Shown piece by piece: positions 5,006 to 7,542 of a stretch of 7,542 nt of DNA (positions are counted from its first letter, which is position 1; every line of letters starts with the position of its first letter). Location: the NCBI GenBank assembly GCA_964509505.1, contig CAZDYP010000210.1:1-7542 (forward strand). Direction: 5' to 3'. Origin of the DNA: CAZDYP01 sp964509505. Its GTDB lineage: Bacteria > Chloroflexota > Anaerolineae > JACRMK01. The position numbers and the translations under genes were made by a program. Under the pieces are notes generated by a model. It had not been told where the DNA came from. It saw nothing but the letters and a program-made list of their open reading frames with translations, and ran no database searches.

Positions 5006-6385
5006 ATGCCCGCGAAAAAAGCCAAGACGGTTTTTGTTTGCCAGCAATGCGGCTATCAATCGGCGCGTTGGGCGGGACAGTGCCCCGATTGCAAAGAGTG
5101 GAACTCGCTCGTCGAGCAAGTGTTGGAAACACGGCGCGCGGCGACGACATTTGACGATGCGGCGACGCGCCAGCGCGTGAAACCGCAAAGCATCCGCGAT
5201 GTCAACGTCAACGCGTATCAACGGATGCGCGTGCCGCTCCAAGAGTTCAACAATGTGCTCGGCGGCGGCATTGTGCCGGGCTCGTTGAATTTGATTGGGG
5301 GCGCGCCGGGCATTGGCAAATCAACCTTGCTGCTGGAAATCTCATCGTTGATGGCCGATATGATTGGCCCCGTCCTCTACGTCTCCGCCGAAGAGTCCAC
5401 GCAGCAAATCAAGATGCGCGCCGAGCGCATCGGCACTGTCGCCCCCGATTTGTATTTGCTCTCCGAAACGAATCTTGATACAGTCATTCAAGAAATCGCA
5501 GACCTCAAGCCCAAAGCCGTCATCATTGACTCGATTCAAACTGTCTATCTCGAAGAACTCACGTCGGCGGCAGGCAGCGTGAGCCAAGTGCGCGAGTGCG
5601 CGTCGCGCTTGCAGCAAATCGCCAAGCGCAATGCCATGCCCATCTTCCTCGTGGGGCACGTCACCAAAGCCGGCTCGATTGCAGGGCCCCGCGTCCTCGA
5701 ACATATTGTGGATGTGGTGTTGTACTTGGAAGGCGATCGTTTTCATACATTCCGCTTGTTGCGTTCCGTGAAGAATCGTTTCGGCGCGACGAATGAAGTC
5801 GGCGTGTTTGCGATGGAAGCAGGCGGCATGATCGAGGTGACGAATCCATCGGAAGCGTTCTTGGCGGATCGTCACGAACAGTTTGCAGGCACGACGATTG
5901 CGGTGACAATGGAAGGGACGCGCCCCTTGCTCGTCGAGCTGCAAGCGTTGACCAGCACGACGAGCTTCGCGTTCCCGCGTCGCACGGGCAACGGCGTGGA
6001 CATGAATCGTTTGCTGCTGATGATCGCCGTGTTGAGCAAGCGCGTCGGTCTCAATTTATCGAATCAAGATGTGTTCGTGAACGTCGTGGGCGGCATGAAG
6101 GTGAGTGAGCCTGCAGCGGATTTGAGTTTGGCGGTGGCGATTGCCTCATCCTATCGTGACCGCGTGGTGTTTCCCGAGTTAGCCATCGTCGGCGAAGTGG
6201 GCTTGTCGGGTGAACTGCGTTCGGTGAATCACGCCGACCGACGCTTGAGCGAAGCTGCGAAACTCGGTTACAAGCGTTGCCTCATCCCTCATTCCATGCT
6301 GAAGCGCGTCGAAGTGCCGAAGGGATTGGAGCTGGTTGGCGCAAGAAATGTCGGTGAAGCGTTGGAAGCGGCGTTGCAACGCTAA
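5006..6385 (+). CDS. radA: DNA repair protein RadA (RecA-like branch-migration ATPase)
   Basis: A 459-residue cytoplasmic ATPase that processes recombination intermediates, driving branch migration of RecA-made joints (E. coli RadA has 460 residues). Domains in order: an N-terminal C4 zinc finger with C12-x-x-C15 and C26-x-x-C29; a RecA-like ATPase core with Walker A G99-A-P-G-I-G-K105-S-T and Walker B V-I-I-D175-S; the RadA-specific K256-N-R-F-G260 motif required for helicase-type function; and a C-terminal Lon-protease-like domain (about 340-455: VFVNVVGGMKVSEPAADLSLAVA...GEVGLSGELR). All key residues are intact. The start is fixed by the family N-terminus, although no Shine-Dalgarno is visible upstream; the inverted repeat ends 12 bases before it. 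The VWA gene follows after 11 bases. Identity is near certain; co-transcription with tatA is likely but interrupted by the hairpin region. Confidence 0.97.
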   Translation: MPAKKAKTVFVCQQCGYQSARWAGQCPDCKEWNSLVEQVLETRRAATTFDDAATRQRVKPQSIRDVNVNAYQRMRVPLQEFNNVLGGGIVPGSLNLIGGAPGIGKSTLLLEISSLMADMIGPVLYVSAEESTQQIKMRAERIGTVAPDLYLLSETNLDTVIQEIADLKPKAVIIDSIQTVYLEELTSAAGSVSQVRECASRLQQIAKRNAMPIFLVGHVTKAGSIAGPRVLEHIVDVVLYLEGDRFHTFRLLRSVKNRFGATNEVGVFAMEAGGMIEVTNPSEAFLADRHEQFAGTTIAVTMEGTRPLLVELQALTSTTSFAFPRRTGNGVDMNRLLLMIAVLSKRVGLNLSNQDVFVNVVGGMKVSEPAADLSLAVAIASSYRDRVVFPELAIVGEVGLSGELRSVNHADRRLSEAAKLGYKRCLIPHSMLKRVEVPKGLELVGARNVGEALEAALQR

Positions 6386-6386
6386 C

Positions 6387-6390
6387 GAGG
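6387..6390 (+). promoter_or_regulatory. Short ribosome binding site of the VWA gene
   Basis: GAGG directly after the radA stop, six bases before ATG 6397. The 11-base gap and this site indicate coupled translation with radA. Confidence 0.6.
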
Positions 6391-6396
6391 TGTCTT

Positions 6397-7494
6397 ATGG
6401 AATTCCTCTGGCCTTCTTCATTCGGGTTGTTGCTCATCATCCCTATCATCGCCTTCGTCTATTGGCGCGCCCAGCGCGAGCGCCAACAAATCGCGGCGCG
6501 TTACGCGCACTTGTCGCTCATGCGCGACATGATCCCGCGCGCGCCGGGCAAACGGCGACACATCGCTGCCATTTTGTTCCTCCTCGCGTTGACGATTATG
6601 ATCGTCGCGCTAGCGCGACCCGTGACCATCGTCAACGTCGCGAGCTTCGAGCGCACCGTCATCCTAGCCATTGACATCTCAGGCAGTATGCGCGCCGAAG
6701 ACATCAAGCCGAATCGCTTGGAAGCGGCGCGCGCCGCCGCGCGCACCTTCGTCGAAAAACAAGAGGCGGAGACACGGGTAGGCGTTGTCTCATTCTCAGG
6801 CGGCGCGGCGCTGGTGCAGCCGCCCACGTCGGATAAGCAATCGGTGATTGCAGCGATCAATCGTTTGACGCCCCAACGCGCGACAGCGATTGGCAGCGGC
6901 ATTCTCGTCTCGCTTGATGCGCTTGCCGAAGCATTGAATCAAGATGTGCCAAGCGCGCAAACGCAGGTCACACCTTCGGGCGTCTCACGTACGACGCCCT
7001 CGCGTCAACCCGAACCAACACCCATGCCTAAAGGCGCTTATTCGCCTGCCATCATCGTGTTGCTCACCGACGGACAAAACACCACGGGTCCCACGCCGCT
7101 CGATGCCGCTAGGGTGGCGGTGAACAGGGGGGTGCGTGTTTACACGATTGGTATTGGCACGACGCAAGGCACGACGCTGCCCCCTGGCGGCTTTGGGGGT
7201 GGAGCAGGTGGGCCAGGCGGACCGGGCGGTGGGTTTGGCGGCGGCGGCGGCGGCGGCGGGTTCCGCGTGCAACTGGATGAATCCACGCTCAAACAAGTCG
7301 CCAAGATGACCGATGCCAAATATTACTATGCGGCGAATGCGGACGAACTTCGTTCAGTCTATGAAGCCCTCGACAAACAATTGGTCGTCAAGCCACAGCA
7401 AACGGAAATCACAGCATACTTCACCGCCTTTGCCGTCGCGTTCGCGCTCATTGGCTGCAGCTTGTCGTTGATCTGGTTCAGACGATTGCCCTAA
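6397..7494 (+). CDS. BatA-like membrane-anchored von Willebrand factor A domain protein
   Basis: A 365-residue protein with the Bat (aerotolerance) layout: an N-terminal helix (about 8-21) and a second helix (about 56-75) anchor it, a VWA domain follows, and a C-terminal helix (about 342-361) ends in RRLP. The VWA domain carries a complete metal-ion site: D93-I-S95-G-S97-M, T144 (QPPTS) and D225-G in LLTDGQ. Such domains bind partners through a divalent cation. BatA relatives usually work with MoxR ATPases and DUF58 proteins, none of which is in this window. Two unusual insertions interrupt the domain: a Pro/Thr/Ser-rich segment (about 185-210) before the metal-binding Asp strand, and a Gly/Pro-rich loop (about 264-288) ending in eight glycines, seven encoded by consecutive GGC. 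The start has GAGG six bases upstream. The stop TAA shares its last base with a repeat copy. Family is confident; partner and function are not known. Confidence 0.88.
   Translation: MEFLWPSSFGLLLIIPIIAFVYWRAQRERQQIAARYAHLSLMRDMIPRAPGKRRHIAAILFLLALTIMIVALARPVTIVNVASFERTVILAIDISGSMRAEDIKPNRLEAARAAARTFVEKQEAETRVGVVSFSGGAALVQPPTSDKQSVIAAINRLTPQRATAIGSGILVSLDALAEALNQDVPSAQTQVTPSGVSRTTPSRQPEPTPMPKGAYSPAIIVLLTDGQNTTGPTPLDAARVAVNRGVRVYTIGIGTTQGTTLPPGGFGGGAGGPGGPGGGFGGGGGGGGFRVQLDESTLKQVAKMTDAKYYYAANADELRSVYEALDKQLVVKPQQTEITAYFTAFAVAFALIGCSLSLIWFRRLP
7237..7257 (+). repeat. (GGC)7 trinucleotide tract inside the VWA gene
   Basis: Seven consecutive GGC codons encode glycines 281-287, followed by GGG and TTC. 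Changes in unit number would lengthen or shorten a glycine loop without shifting frame. Confidence 0.9.
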
Positions 7495-7542
7495 GAAAGT
7501 GTTTTGAAAATATCAGACCGAGACCCTAACGGTTTCGCTGGC
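7494..7542. repeat. Second copy of the foldback element, truncated by the window end
   Basis: Forty-nine bases identical to 1519-1567, in the same orientation, running off the window edge. The first base is the final A of the VWA stop codon. Only the left arm is visible, including the same six-base GAGACC asymmetry, so the full element presumably continues beyond the window. Confidence 0.85.

Noticed and set aside
5342..5944. Antisense 200-codon open frame within radA
   Set aside because: It lies wholly over the conserved RadA ATPase core, resembles no family and has His/Cys/Arg-rich shadow composition.
7237..7257. (GGC)7 as a phase-variation switch
   Set aside because: A three-base unit changes only glycine number and cannot shift the frame or switch the gene off.
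1519..7542. Composite transposon bounded by the two repeat copies
   Set aside because: No transposase lies between them and the enclosed genes are ordinary, including radA and tatA. Two independent insertions of a small element are simpler.

Overview
The window is a moderately GC-rich, densely coded bacterial chromosome segment with seven protein genes, all on the + strand. Start codons are mostly ATG, most genes have Shine-Dalgarno sites, and intergenic gaps carry palindromes and foldback repeats. Gene content and repeat style suggest a free-living bacterium of the Chloroflexota (Anaerolineae-like) kind. That placement is an inference from general resemblance; no rRNA or strict marker is present. 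I see no CRISPR array, phage gene, transposase, tRNA or rRNA.

Layout: (1) 144-860 is a divergent DedA-family membrane protein. It follows a perfect small palindrome and is closed by a strong rho-independent terminator (915-946). (2) 1026-1460 is a MarR-family repressor. It has a near-consensus sigma70-type promoter (952-980) and an 18/22-matched palindrome over the predicted transcript start, which together suggest autoregulation. (3) 1519-1660 is a non-coding foldback element of about 140 bp. Its first 49 bases recur exactly at 7494-7542, the last bases of the window. (4) 1723-2985 and 3054-4541 are two unlike major facilitator transporters, an OFA/MCT-like 12-helix protein and a DHA2 (EmrB/QacA-like) 14-helix drug-efflux protein, probably co-transcribed and closed by a palindromic hairpin (4551-4579). 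(5) 4699-4905 is tatA, with its own extended -10 promoter and a foldable leader. (6) 5006-6385 is radA, the DNA-recombination ATPase, separated from tatA by an inverted repeat built of GTAAAC units. (7) 6397-7494 is a BatA-like membrane-anchored von Willebrand factor A protein, 11 bases after radA and probably translated with it. Its stop codon touches the second repeat copy.

Functionally, a MarR repressor next to a DHA2 pump is a familiar drug or stress-efflux arrangement. Here a foldback element lies between them and the marR operator is not seen again before the pumps, so the regulatory link is only plausible. TatA (twin-arginine export), RadA (branch migration in recombination) and the VWA protein form a second block of housekeeping or envelope genes. 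No new multi-gene system is evident. The most interesting signals are non-coding: the repeated foldback element, two palindromes with a compensatory base change, the GTAAAC inverted repeat, the tatA leader fold and the marR operator.
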